From contig CAZVFX010000042.1 of the NCBI GenBank assembly GCA_964626565.1, positions 1 through 52,732 of the forward strand: DNA of 52,732 nucleotides, read 5' to 3'. Positions 31,624 through 39,190 of the stretch are shown piece by piece. Numbering within the stretch: the first letter of the stretch is position 1; each line of letters starts with the position of its first letter. The notes below the pieces were generated by a model. That model was not told the DNA's origin, did no database searches, and was given only the letters and a program-made list of their open reading frames with translations. This DNA comes from CAZVFX01 sp964626565 (GTDB lineage: Bacteria > Myxococcota_A > UBA9042 > CAIXZC01). A program made the translations under genes and the position numbers.

Positions 31624-32312
31624 ACGGTGACGAAAGCCTCCTTGAAGATCTTCCCGGACATTTTGGATTGCCCGCGCTCCCGGTCGGGGAAAATAATAGG
31701 GGTCTGGGCGATACGAAAGCCTTTCTTGTGCGCCCGGTAGGTCAACTCAATCTGGAAGCAATAGCCGAAGGAGTATAGGTTGTGGATATCGAGACTCTCC
31801 AACACCTTGCGCCGGAAGCACTTGAAGCCGCCGGTCAGATCTTTATATGGCAGTCCCAGGATCATGCGCGCGTACCAATTGCCGCCGCTGGAGATGATCT
31901 TGCGGCTGAGTCCCCAGCCTACCGTGCCACCTCCCTTGATGTAACGGGAGCCCAGAACCAGGTCGGCGTCCTTAGTGGCAGCGATGAACTCGGGGAGATG
32001 TTTCGGCTGGTGCGAGAAATCGCAGTCCATCTCAAAGATCAACTCATAGTCCCGGTCCAGCGCCCACTGGAAACCGTCCACGTAGGCCTTGCCGAGGCCC
32101 TCCTTCAGCTTGCGGTGCAGCACATTGATCCGCTCGTCCTTGGCGGCCAACTCATCAGCTAGTTTGCCGGTGCCGTCGGGCGAATCATCATCGGCCACGA
32201 GGATATCCACGTGGGGCACAATCTTATGCACCTCTTCCACCAGCAGCGGCAGGTTCTCGAGTTCGTTGTAAGTAGGGATGATGATGAGGGTCTTTTCGTG
32301 CGTGTGGCTCAT
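31599..32312 (-). CDS. Polyprenol monophosphomannose (dolichol-phosphate-sugar) synthase
   Basis: The 237-residue GT2 enzyme opens with LIIIPTYNELENLPLLVEEV. It carries the nucleotide-binding VADDDSPDGTG, the metal-binding DxD region EMDCDFSHQP, the acceptor-side GSRYIKGGG, and the family-specific C-terminal PDRERGQSKMS. It lacks C-terminal membrane spans, as in soluble Ppm1/DPM1-type enzymes. It should transfer mannose (or a related hexose) from GDP-sugar to polyprenyl phosphate at the inner face of the membrane. The ATG shares one base with the stop of the upstream acyl-CoA-synthetase gene (TAATG) and its 3' end overlaps the GT-C gene, so all three are translationally coupled. Confidence 0.93.
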   Translation of the reverse strand: MSHTHEKTLIIIPTYNELENLPLLVEEVHKIVPHVDILVADDDSPDGTGKLADELAAKDERINVLHRKLKEGLGKAYVDGFQWALDRDYELIFEMDCDFSHQPKHLPEFIAATKDADLVLGSRYIKGGGTVGWGLSRKIISSGGNWYARMILGLPYKDLTGGFKCFRRKVLESLDIHNLYSFGYCFQIELTYRAHKKGFRIAQTPIIFPDRERGQSKMSGKIFKEAFVTVWKLRKAV

Positions 32313-34159
32313 TAGTATCGTTCCTCGTACAGTAGCTCCGCAACATCGCCGTGACGCTCCAGCACAACGCTTCGTTTTACCTTCAGATCGTGGGTCAATT
32401 CCCCCGATTCGGCGGAGAAATCGCCTTCCAGAATAGCAAACTTACGCACCCTTTCGTGGGGTGAAAACCGTTGGTTCAACTGCTCCACTCTCGCTTCGAT
32501 CTCCCGGTACAACCGAATGTCGGTTCTCAGCTTCTCCGGGTCTTCGGCGGAGATCCCTTCCTCGCTTGCCCACGCCTCCACCTGAGCCTGGTTCAGAGTC
32601 ACCAGTGCCACCAGGAAGCTGCGCTCGTCCCCCACTACGACGCAGTGAGAGATGAGAGGCACGGAGGACTGCAGCACCGTCTCGATGCGGGAGGGAACCA
32701 CATTCTTGCCGGTGGCCGTGACGATGAGGTTCTTCTTGCGGCCGGTGATGGTCAGCCGCCCGCAATCATCGATGACGCCCAGGTCGCCGGTGTGAAACCA
32801 GCCGTCTTCATCCAGGGCGCAGCGCACTGACCCGCACTCTTCCAGGTAGCCGCCCATCAGGCCCGGTCCCCGGATAAGGATTTCTCCATCAGCCGCGGTT
32901 TTGGTTTCCACCATGGGCAAGGGGAGGCCCACAGTCCCGATCCGCGCGGACTCGAGGCGATTCATGTGGGTCGCACCTGAGGTCTCAGTGAGGCCGAATC
33001 CTTCCAACACCGGAATCCCGAACGCGGCGATCGCGTATGCCACCCTGGTGGACAGGGGCGCGCCGCCGGACACCAGGAACCGCATGCGTCCGCCAAACAT
33101 CTCCCGGCAGCGCGGAAAGACGGTTCGGCGGGCGACGTCGAGAAATACACGAGACGCCAGGTCAACATCCTGCCCGGCCGCCTTGCGTTCTTCGGCGCGA
33201 GTTGCAGCTTCAATACCCTGCCGGAACACCTGCCGCCAGATAACGCTGAAGTCGTTGGCCAGGGAGTGTATCTTCTCGATTACTTTCTCGTACACCCGGG
33301 GGACGCCCACCATATAGGTTGGCCGCACCGCCTGGAGGTCTTCGAGGAGTGTTCTAAGCCCTCCCCCCAGCGCCAGGGGCGTTCCCGAAGCGATAGCGCT
33401 CAGGTACGCGATGACGCCCAGAATGTGGGACAGGGGGAGAAACAGCAGTTGAGTATCGTCGGCGGTCACCGGCAGTAGGAACGCCAGAGTGCGCCCTTGA
33501 AAAAGTAGATTTGCGTTGCTGAGCACTACGCCCCGATGCTCACCCTGAGTGCCCGGAGTGTAGATTATCATCGCGGGCGAATCCAGGGACGATTCTTCCC
33601 CTCCGTTGCCGGCATCCCTGGACGATTTCCCCAGGCTCTCAACCTGTTCGAGGGAAACCGCTTCGTCGCGGTCAGAGACTACGTCATCGAGGCGCAACAG
33701 GGACCGACGGCCGGGAGGCGGGTCGGTGAGCACACATTGTGTCTCGAACACCGCGATTCTTCCTGACAGTTCCTGAAGCCCGGGCTTGAAAAGCTCAAGA
33801 AGGGCCGGGTTTTCCAGGAAGACAAACCGGGGGTCAACAGCTTTGACAATGGCCGCGAAATCAGCCGGAGGGGTGCCGGCATGCACGGGCACCAGAGCCC
33901 CGCCGGCAAAAGCCACCGCCCAGGACACGATGAGCCATTCCCGGGTGGTTCTTCCGGACACCACCACGTTGGTTCCCGGTTCGACTCCCAGCGCCTGGAG
34001 GCCTGCAGCCAGCGCCTCGGCCCGCATGGCCCACTCGCCGTAGGTCATCTCCCGCCAATCCCGCTCTCCGCGACTGCGAAACAACACCGCCGGGGCGTCG
34101 GGCGTACTCTCAGCCCGCTGACGGAAAAAAGTAGCTAAGTTTTTGGGTCTTGACGTCAT
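32312..34159 (-). CDS. AMP-binding acyl-CoA synthetase-like protein
   Basis: Homology begins at KNLATFFRQRAESTPDAPAV, so ATG 34159 is preferred (615 residues). ATG 34195 is an alternative; the longer frame to 34363 would run into the upstream gene. Adenylate-forming motifs are in order: IIYTPGTQGEHRGVVLSNAN (P-loop region), FGLTETSGATHM, GWFHTGDLGVIDDCG, RKKNLIVTATGKNVVPSRIE, and the C-terminal Lys region DLKVKR. The P-loop is unusual: canonical TSGTTGxPKG reads TPGTQGEHRG, replacing Ser and the Lys. That may lower or change activity. The family activates long-chain fatty acids with ATP and CoA. In this operon it could supply acyl groups for an envelope lipid. Confidence 0.9.
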   Translation of the reverse strand: MTSRPKNLATFFRQRAESTPDAPAVLFRSRGERDWREMTYGEWAMRAEALAAGLQALGVEPGTNVVVSGRTTREWLIVSWAVAFAGGALVPVHAGTPPADFAAIVKAVDPRFVFLENPALLELFKPGLQELSGRIAVFETQCVLTDPPPGRRSLLRLDDVVSDRDEAVSLEQVESLGKSSRDAGNGGEESSLDSPAMIIYTPGTQGEHRGVVLSNANLLFQGRTLAFLLPVTADDTQLLFLPLSHILGVIAYLSAIASGTPLALGGGLRTLLEDLQAVRPTYMVGVPRVYEKVIEKIHSLANDFSVIWRQVFRQGIEAATRAEERKAAGQDVDLASRVFLDVARRTVFPRCREMFGGRMRFLVSGGAPLSTRVAYAIAAFGIPVLEGFGLTETSGATHMNRLESARIGTVGLPLPMVETKTAADGEILIRGPGLMGGYLEECGSVRCALDEDGWFHTGDLGVIDDCGRLTITGRKKNLIVTATGKNVVPSRIETVLQSSVPLISHCVVVGDERSFLVALVTLNQAQVEAWASEEGISAEDPEKLRTDIRLYREIEARVEQLNQRFSPHERVRKFAILEGDFSAESGELTHDLKVKRSVVLERHGDVAELLYEERY

Positions 34160-34224
34160 TCCCCGGCTGTCTCCGAATCGTCCGTGACTCCCCATGTGAA
34201 TATTGAAGGAATCTCCAAAAATTG

Positions 34225-35307
34225 TCAACTGCCTGCGACCACCCCTATTCTTCCACTTTCGCGCAGTTGCGCTAGTTCGTCGGCCGTGACCAGCGCGGGA
34301 CCGGCGTCCAACGTCCTGACCCAGTAGAGGTCCGGCGGCAATACGTCGTACTGTTTCACCCACCCGGGCAGCTCCTTTCCCAGCGCGAGGTGCAGCACGA
34401 GCTGGGGGAAGTTGGCGCCGGCCACCGAGTAGAAGTGATGAGTCGTCCCGAAACGGCCGATATTGATCTCGGTGATTCGAGGTTCCCCTTTGCCGTCACC
34501 CTTGAAGTCGACAAATGCGGCCCCGGTGAACTTCGGATCAACAGCCAGGCACGCTTCGGGGCCCAGCCGATTAATGTCTTCTCTTTGCACCGTGTGAGAA
34601 ATGGCGGGGGCGCCGGTAATTCCGGAGGGACTCACGTGGGGAATCACGTAGGCATCCCGCTCTCTACCCTGGCTGGCAACCAGGCGCCCTTCCTGCCAGA
34701 CTCCCAGCCACGTGAGGTTGTCTCCCGGCAGGTACTCACTGGCGATCATCTCGCCCCATCCGTCCCAGTAGTCGATCCAGGATGCCGCCTGTTGCACGGT
34801 TTTCGCGGGCAGGCTGGCCACCCCGACCCCCTTGCCGGGAATGCCCGCGCCCCTCACCCAAACCGGGGCGCCGGCAGCTTCTTCGAAAGGTGCGGCAAGA
34901 TCGGCCCGCTCATGTACGAGCCAGGTGCGGGGCACCGGCAACCCCGCCGCGGCCAGCTTGCCATGTGTCTCCCATTTGTTGGCTCCCACCGCAAAAGTAG
35001 ACGGCGAAGGCAAAAAACAAGGTGCAGCCACCTCCCCGGACCACCGGGAAAGCAATTCCCCATCGAGACTGTTGTTAGGGAAAATGAAGTCGATTTCGAA
35101 CTCCCGGACCATGTCATTTAGGGCCCGGACGTAGGCGGCCTCGTCGGACCGCCTGGGAATGATCAGCCGCTCATCGGTTTCGGCCAGGAACAGATAGTGG
35201 GGGCTGGCGTCGCATCCCACGGTGAACACCTGGTCGCCCAGCAGATTCAACGACCTGGTCAGGTTTACGCAGCCGGGACCGCCGGCCGATGGCACCAGAA
35301 CCCTCAT
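34225..35307 (-). CDS. ATP-grasp family protein
   Basis: The start is ATG 35307, which overlaps the upstream stop in an ATGA. The 360-residue protein starts with a Rossmann-like preATP-grasp domain (MRVLVPSAGGPGCVNLTRSL). It continues through the lid region (VWVRGAGIPGKGVG; GEMIASEYLPGDNLTW) and ends the ATP-grasp fold with FVDFKGDGKGEPRITEINIG. There the acidic residues and Glu-Ile-Asn form the Mg-ATP site. The layout is like carbamoyl-phosphate-synthase-type and D-Ala-D-Ala-ligase-type ligases, joining a carboxylate to an amine, thiol or other nucleophile. The substrate cannot be read. It is followed, 66 bp on, by the acyl-CoA synthetase-like gene. Confidence 0.87.
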   Translation of the reverse strand: MRVLVPSAGGPGCVNLTRSLNLLGDQVFTVGCDASPHYLFLAETDERLIIPRRSDEAAYVRALNDMVREFEIDFIFPNNSLDGELLSRWSGEVAAPCFLPSPSTFAVGANKWETHGKLAAAGLPVPRTWLVHERADLAAPFEEAAGAPVWVRGAGIPGKGVGVASLPAKTVQQAASWIDYWDGWGEMIASEYLPGDNLTWLGVWQEGRLVASQGRERDAYVIPHVSPSGITGAPAISHTVQREDINRLGPEACLAVDPKFTGAAFVDFKGDGKGEPRITEINIGRFGTTHHFYSVAGANFPQLVLHLALGKELPGWVKQYDVLPPDLYWVRTLDAGPALVTADELAQLRESGRIGVVAGS

Positions 35308-35549
35308 GAATCCAACTCCCAATCCTTGCAAAACACAAACTGGGCGCCCTCATCCAACGCTCTAATCTCCCCCTTGGCGAGCACCTCGTTAGGGTAGCCC
35401 AGCGAACAGCCCCCGGTACCCGGATGCACATGAATACACACTTGACACCGATACTCGAGAGAGTAAGTCGAAGCCTCTTCCCGGAACTGCTGGTTTATGC
35501 GGGCAACTTCGTCGGCCGGAAGGGCCGGTCTGGGAGGGGCTTTCTTCAA
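35304..35549 (-). CDS. Small four-Cys protein at the start of the ATP-grasp unit
   Basis: An 81-residue protein with LEYRCQVCIHVHPGTGGCSL and FVFCKDWEL. It has four Cys and two His in an arrangement suited to one metal ion or iron-sulfur site. The N-terminal half is a charged helix (DEVARINQQFREEASTY). The start is a TTG at 35549 inside a heptamer repeat, 4 bp after the stop of the upstream gene, without a clear ribosome site, so it may depend on coupled translation. Its stop overlaps the ATP-grasp start (ATGA), which suggests the two products work together. No family recognised. Confidence 0.7.
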   Translation of the reverse strand: MKKAPPRPALPADEVARINQQFREEASTYSLEYRCQVCIHVHPGTGGCSLGYPNEVLAKGEIRALDEGAQFVFCKDWELDS

Positions 35550-35558
35550 TTTTCAATT
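35545..35558 (-). repeat. Two tandem TTCAATT heptamers at a gene junction
   Basis: TTCAATT at 35545-35551 and 35552-35558 (plus strand). Read on the minus strand, the units provide both the TGA stop of the 35553 gene and the TTG start of the next one. Confidence 0.75.
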
Positions 35559-36053
35559 CTCGGTGCCCAGAAGCCGGGCTGCGTCTTCTCTGGAATCCTT
35601 GTCCGCCCAGTCCCGCCACGCGGTCTTGAGCAGAATAACCGCGCCTTCGTTGTCCTCGGCACGGCAGGCAAGATAGGCACCCCAGCGCAGCAGATCGGGC
35701 CTGAGAGAAAGCACGTCCCGGCGAGCCACCGCACCGGGTTTGCACTTAACTCCGGCTCCCTTCCCGCGGCAAACCGAGTACCTCTCGTAGAACCTGGCCA
35801 CCTTCTTGAGGTCGGTTCTCCCGCCGTTAAAAAAGAGCTGCTCAGCGTCGATGGAGAACTTCTTTAGAGCACGAAGGAACTCTTTGGACGCGCCCTTGAA
35901 ATCGTCCTTTTCGGTGGCTTCAGCCACCGCCGCAAACGCGGGGGGCGCCCCCGAAAATCCCGCGCCGGACATGTGCGCACAGAGGTCGACCTCTCCCGTT
36001 CCCGGGGGTGCCAGAAGCGCGGTCGCCTGCAAAAGGAGTATTAAAACATTCAT
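35553..36053 (-). CDS. Exported Cys-containing protein, first gene of the operon
   Basis: The ATG at 36053 follows AGGGGTGACGAT. The N-terminus (MNVLILLLQATALLAPPGTG) is a short signal peptide. The mature part (about 148 residues) is mostly helical and basic, with scattered Cys (VDLCAHMSG, ERYSVCRGKGAGVKCKPGAV, YLACRAEDN) and a TPR-like look (FLRALKKFSIDAEQLFF; LLKTAWRDWADKDSREDAAR). No family was recognised. It is the promoter-proximal gene of the six-gene minus-strand unit and is divergent from the 5'-nucleotidase-like gene. Confidence 0.7.
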   Translation of the reverse strand: MNVLILLLQATALLAPPGTGEVDLCAHMSGAGFSGAPPAFAAVAEATEKDDFKGASKEFLRALKKFSIDAEQLFFNGGRTDLKKVARFYERYSVCRGKGAGVKCKPGAVARRDVLSLRPDLLRWGAYLACRAEDNEGAVILLKTAWRDWADKDSREDAARLLGTEN

Positions 36054-36107
36054 ATCGTCACCCCTGAAAGAGAGTTATCAGAACCAAGGTAGGGGATCAA
36101 GGCATAC

Positions 36108-36136
36108 TTGCTTTTGAGTGCTGACTACTTTATCTT
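36108..36136 (+). promoter_or_regulatory. Candidate promoter for the 5'-nucleotidase-like gene
   Basis: TTGCTT (36108-36113), a 17-bp spacer, TATCTT (36131-36136). The -10 box is identical to the one proposed upstream of the sigma factor gene. Confidence 0.5.
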
Positions 36137-36172
36137 TTCTCTCGATGTAGATTAGCGATATGGAGTTTTTGC

Positions 36173-38125
36173 ATGACACTTTCCAGGACGTTACCGATAG
36201 CAATTACGGCCATCGCACTCACCTTGGCTGTCGGCTGCACCGGCAAGAAGCCTGTCCCTGCCTCCGCACCCGCGGCTGCGCCTGCCGCTGAAGCTAAGAA
36301 GGCTGTCGACAAGACCCCGGCTGCCAAGGCTGACGAGGAAATCACCATCAGCGTCGTGTACACCAGCGATACCCACGGTTTCATCCTGCCCCGGCGGGTA
36401 TGGAACTATGTCGGGAACGACAGAAAGAACCCGCAGGGTTATCTGGTCGAACTGGGCGGTTCCGAGTGGCTGCAGGGATACCTCAACATCATTCGGCAGA
36501 AATCCCCCGGCCGTACCCTGCTCCTGGACGGCGGGGACATGTTCCAGGGAACCATGATCTCGAACCTCTTTGAAGGGGCGACGGTGGTCAACGCCATGAA
36601 CCACCTGGGTTATGGAGCCGCGTCGGTAGGCAATCACGAGTTTGATTTCGGAGTTGTCGGCCCCGGGCAGGTGGAGGAAGGCAAGGACCCGTTTGGAGCG
36701 TTGAAAGCGCGGGGCGAGCAGGCCACTTTCCCGTTCCTCGCAGCCAACCTGGTTGCGCGGAAGACGGGTAAAGTGATCGACTGGCCCGGATTTGCACCGT
36801 ACACCATCGTACAATTGCACGGGGTCAAGATTGGCATCGTGGGCGGGCCGACACCCTCGACCCCCGGCGCATCCCGCTCGTACGTCGGCGAGCAGTTGGA
36901 GTTTCTCCCTCTCGCTGACGTGGTGAAGAAGTACGCTCCGATTATGCGAAAGGAAGGCGCGGGCATTATCATCGCTCTGGTCCACATCGGCGGCAAATGC
37001 AAGGAGACGGACAACCCCGACGACCTGTCAAGCTGCGATCCCACCGAAGACTTGTTCCAGTTCGCCCGGGACCTTGACCCGGGCACCGTCGACCTCGTTA
37101 TCGGCGGGCACAGTCACGGCGTTGTCGCCCATCGAGTCAACGGCACTGCGGTGGTGGAGGCGGGCGCCAAGGGTGAGATGTTCGGCCTGGCCAAAATTCG
37201 CTACCTGACGGGTGAAAACCGCGTCACCGGCGTAGATGTATCGAGGCCCCACGGCGTATGCCACTACCACTTCGAAGGAGAGGACGAATGTATCTTCCTC
37301 GACCGGGTTCCCAAAGGGGACCGAAAGCCGGCCGTCTTCATGGGCAAGGAGGTGAAGAAACACACCTTCCTGCCCGGATTCATGAGCTTGGAACAGAAGC
37401 AGGCGCTGGAGCAGTCCGTGCAGCCACTGGGCCCCGTTGCGGTGCGAAACCTGGCCAAGAAAGAAGGTGAAGACCATCCTTTAGGCATGGTGGTCAACCA
37501 CATACTCCTCGAGGCGTTCCCGCAGGCAGACGCAGCCCTGTTCAACGAATCGGGGCTTCGTGATCCCATTGTGGCCGGCCAGGTCACCATGGGAGACGTG
37601 TTCAGGGTGTTCCCATTTGACAACCGCGTCGCACTCATCAAGTTGCCCGGCAGCAAGCTGCTGGAGTTGCTGCGGATCGCGACCTCAGGCGCGCACGGAT
37701 TGCCGGTACTCAGGGGACTAAAACTCGTGATGGACCTGAAGCAGGACGAGTGCATCGCTGAGGATTTTGACGGCGATGGAAAGAAGGAAGACTGGGAGAG
37801 AAAGCTGCTGGTGTCGGCCGCGCACGAAGACGCCTCACCGATCGACCCGGCCAAAGAGTACGTCATCGCAACCAACGACTTCCTGGCCCAGGGCGGCAGC
37901 CACTACGGAGAAGTGCTCTCAACACTGGGTCCCGACGCAATTTCGTATCCGCAGCAGGACAAGACCATTCGCAGCATGGTCAACGAATGGTTCAAGGCCA
38001 ACAAGAAGGTTGAATTGGGCGGCGAGGGAGACCTGTTTACGGCATCCCCCTCAGGGCCGCTGGTGAAGATACTGAACCCCGACCACAGCCCGGGCAGCAC
38101 GTGCCCGGGAGTTGCCAAGGAGTAA
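36173..38125 (+). CDS. 5'-nucleotidase / metallophosphoesterase lipoprotein
   Basis: The signal MTLSRTLPIAITAIALTLAV leads to a GC lipobox (650 residues). The calcineurin-like metal-binding motifs appear in order: YTSDTHGF (DxH), LDGGDMFQG, VGNHEFDFG, VHIGGK and GGHSHG. The C-terminal 5'-nucleotidase domain begins about residue 430 (VVNHILLEAFPQADAALFNE; GLRDPIVAGQVTMGDVFRVF), with the nucleotide-stacking region FPFDNRV. UshA-like enzymes hydrolyse nucleotides to nucleosides and phosphate in the periplasm. Membrane anchoring suggests surface or periplasmic nucleotide salvage. The next lipoprotein gene starts 3 bp after the stop, so the two form an operon. Confidence 0.92.
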   Translation: MTLSRTLPIAITAIALTLAVGCTGKKPVPASAPAAAPAAEAKKAVDKTPAAKADEEITISVVYTSDTHGFILPRRVWNYVGNDRKNPQGYLVELGGSEWLQGYLNIIRQKSPGRTLLLDGGDMFQGTMISNLFEGATVVNAMNHLGYGAASVGNHEFDFGVVGPGQVEEGKDPFGALKARGEQATFPFLAANLVARKTGKVIDWPGFAPYTIVQLHGVKIGIVGGPTPSTPGASRSYVGEQLEFLPLADVVKKYAPIMRKEGAGIIIALVHIGGKCKETDNPDDLSSCDPTEDLFQFARDLDPGTVDLVIGGHSHGVVAHRVNGTAVVEAGAKGEMFGLAKIRYLTGENRVTGVDVSRPHGVCHYHFEGEDECIFLDRVPKGDRKPAVFMGKEVKKHTFLPGFMSLEQKQALEQSVQPLGPVAVRNLAKKEGEDHPLGMVVNHILLEAFPQADAALFNESGLRDPIVAGQVTMGDVFRVFPFDNRVALIKLPGSKLLELLRIATSGAHGLPVLRGLKLVMDLKQDECIAEDFDGDGKKEDWERKLLVSAAHEDASPIDPAKEYVIATNDFLAQGGSHYGEVLSTLGPDAISYPQQDKTIRSMVNEWFKANKKVELGGEGDLFTASPSGPLVKILNPDHSPGSTCPGVAKE

Positions 38126-38128
38126 TCG

Positions 38129-39076
38129 ATGGAGAACAAGTCGATCTATGTGACCCTGTTTGCCGCACTTCTGCTGCTGTCCTGTTCGAGTTCGTCAGGC
38201 GGAGACGCGGACACTGGAGAGGTAGTGCCCGCTGCGGACGCGGCCACCGAAACCGGTTCCGATGAAGTCACCCCGGAGGACCTGGTGGCGGAGTTGCCTC
38301 CCGAGTTGCCCGACGTAGTCGAAACCGCGGAGGAGTTGACCCCGGACGTGCCTGCCGCAGACGAGGGCAACGGCGAGATCGCGCTGCAGCCCGCCTGGGT
38401 CAAGGGAAGAGTGATTGATGACCAGGGAGACCCACTTACTTCCGCGTTTCTCGTTTTGTGCGGTACCGTGGGTGGCAAATACGAGTGCAACCAGGGCAAG
38501 GCGGACGCAGACGGCTACTTCATCTATCAGGGTCTAATGCCGGGGTACACTCATCTGACGGTGCTCGCCTTCGCTACGGAGGCGGCCACAGGCAAGCGTT
38601 ACGCAGGCGCCAATGTGGTGAGCGAGGTTGAAACGGAAGATACCAAGCTGGACATGGGAGACATAGTCATCCCGGTGGTAGAACAAACCACAACTGTGGT
38701 TGCCGCCGACGGGGCCATGATCAAGGTGAGCGGAGTCGAACTCACCATGGAGGCAGGCTCTCTCACCTTCCCCGACGCGGCGCCGGAAGGAGAGATGGCA
38801 ATCGTCGACGTGCCGCCTGAGGGAATGCCCTTCTCGCCTGAGGGAGTGCTCAAGGCTTACGCGCTGTATCCCTTCAGCGCCATGCTCATTCCGGAAGGCA
38901 AGATAAAATTCTACCTGGACGAGATAGACCCTGAGCTCGCGGCCAAGGCGGACCAGTTGAAGGTGCTGCACAACGACATGGAACACGGGGGCCTCATTCC
39001 CATCGAGCACGAAGTGGATGGAACGGTACTGACGGTCTTCATCACCGACCTCACCTGGGTGGCCCTGGGGGAATAG
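38129..39076 (+). CDS. Lipoprotein with carboxypeptidase-regulatory-like domain
   Basis: AAGGAG precedes ATG 38129. The signal (YVTLFAALLLLSC) ends in a lipobox; a tether with repeated Glu, Asp and Pro follows to about residue 85 (315 residues in total). Residues 88-165 form a carboxypeptidase-regulatory-like or transthyretin-like beta-sandwich (WVKGRVIDDQGDPLTSAFLV ... ADADGYFIYQGLMPGYTHL). The remaining 150 residues are beta-rich without recognised motifs (ITDLTWVALGE at the end). Domains of this kind are structural or binding modules. It is co-transcribed with the nucleotidase-like gene. Confidence 0.85.
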   Translation: MENKSIYVTLFAALLLLSCSSSSGGDADTGEVVPAADAATETGSDEVTPEDLVAELPPELPDVVETAEELTPDVPAADEGNGEIALQPAWVKGRVIDDQGDPLTSAFLVLCGTVGGKYECNQGKADADGYFIYQGLMPGYTHLTVLAFATEAATGKRYAGANVVSEVETEDTKLDMGDIVIPVVEQTTTVVAADGAMIKVSGVELTMEAGSLTFPDAAPEGEMAIVDVPPEGMPFSPEGVLKAYALYPFSAMLIPEGKIKFYLDEIDPELAAKADQLKVLHNDMEHGGLIPIEHEVDGTVLTVFITDLTWVALGE

Positions 39077-39078
39077 AC

Positions 39079-39089
39079 AATTATCAATT
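39079..39089 (-). repeat. Single AATTATCAATT unit after a stop codon
   Basis: Reverse complement of AATTGATAATT, the core of the heptamer array at 41895-41929. It begins 2 bp after the stop of the 38129 gene, in an otherwise GC-rich context. Confidence 0.5.
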
Positions 39090-39134
39090 TCTGATTCCGT
39101 AGACAGAAACCTTGACCGAGAAGCGGTCTTTGTC

Positions 39135-39164
39135 TTGATACGTCGTGCCCGTTACGAGTACCAT
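39135..39164 (+). promoter_or_regulatory. Sigma-70-type promoter for the 39191 gene
   Basis: TTGATA (39135-39140), an 18-bp spacer, TACCAT (39159-39164). Predicted start near 39171, about 20 nt before the ATG. Confidence 0.55.
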
Positions 39165-39190
39165 AGGTGTGATACTCGGCGGAGGACACG

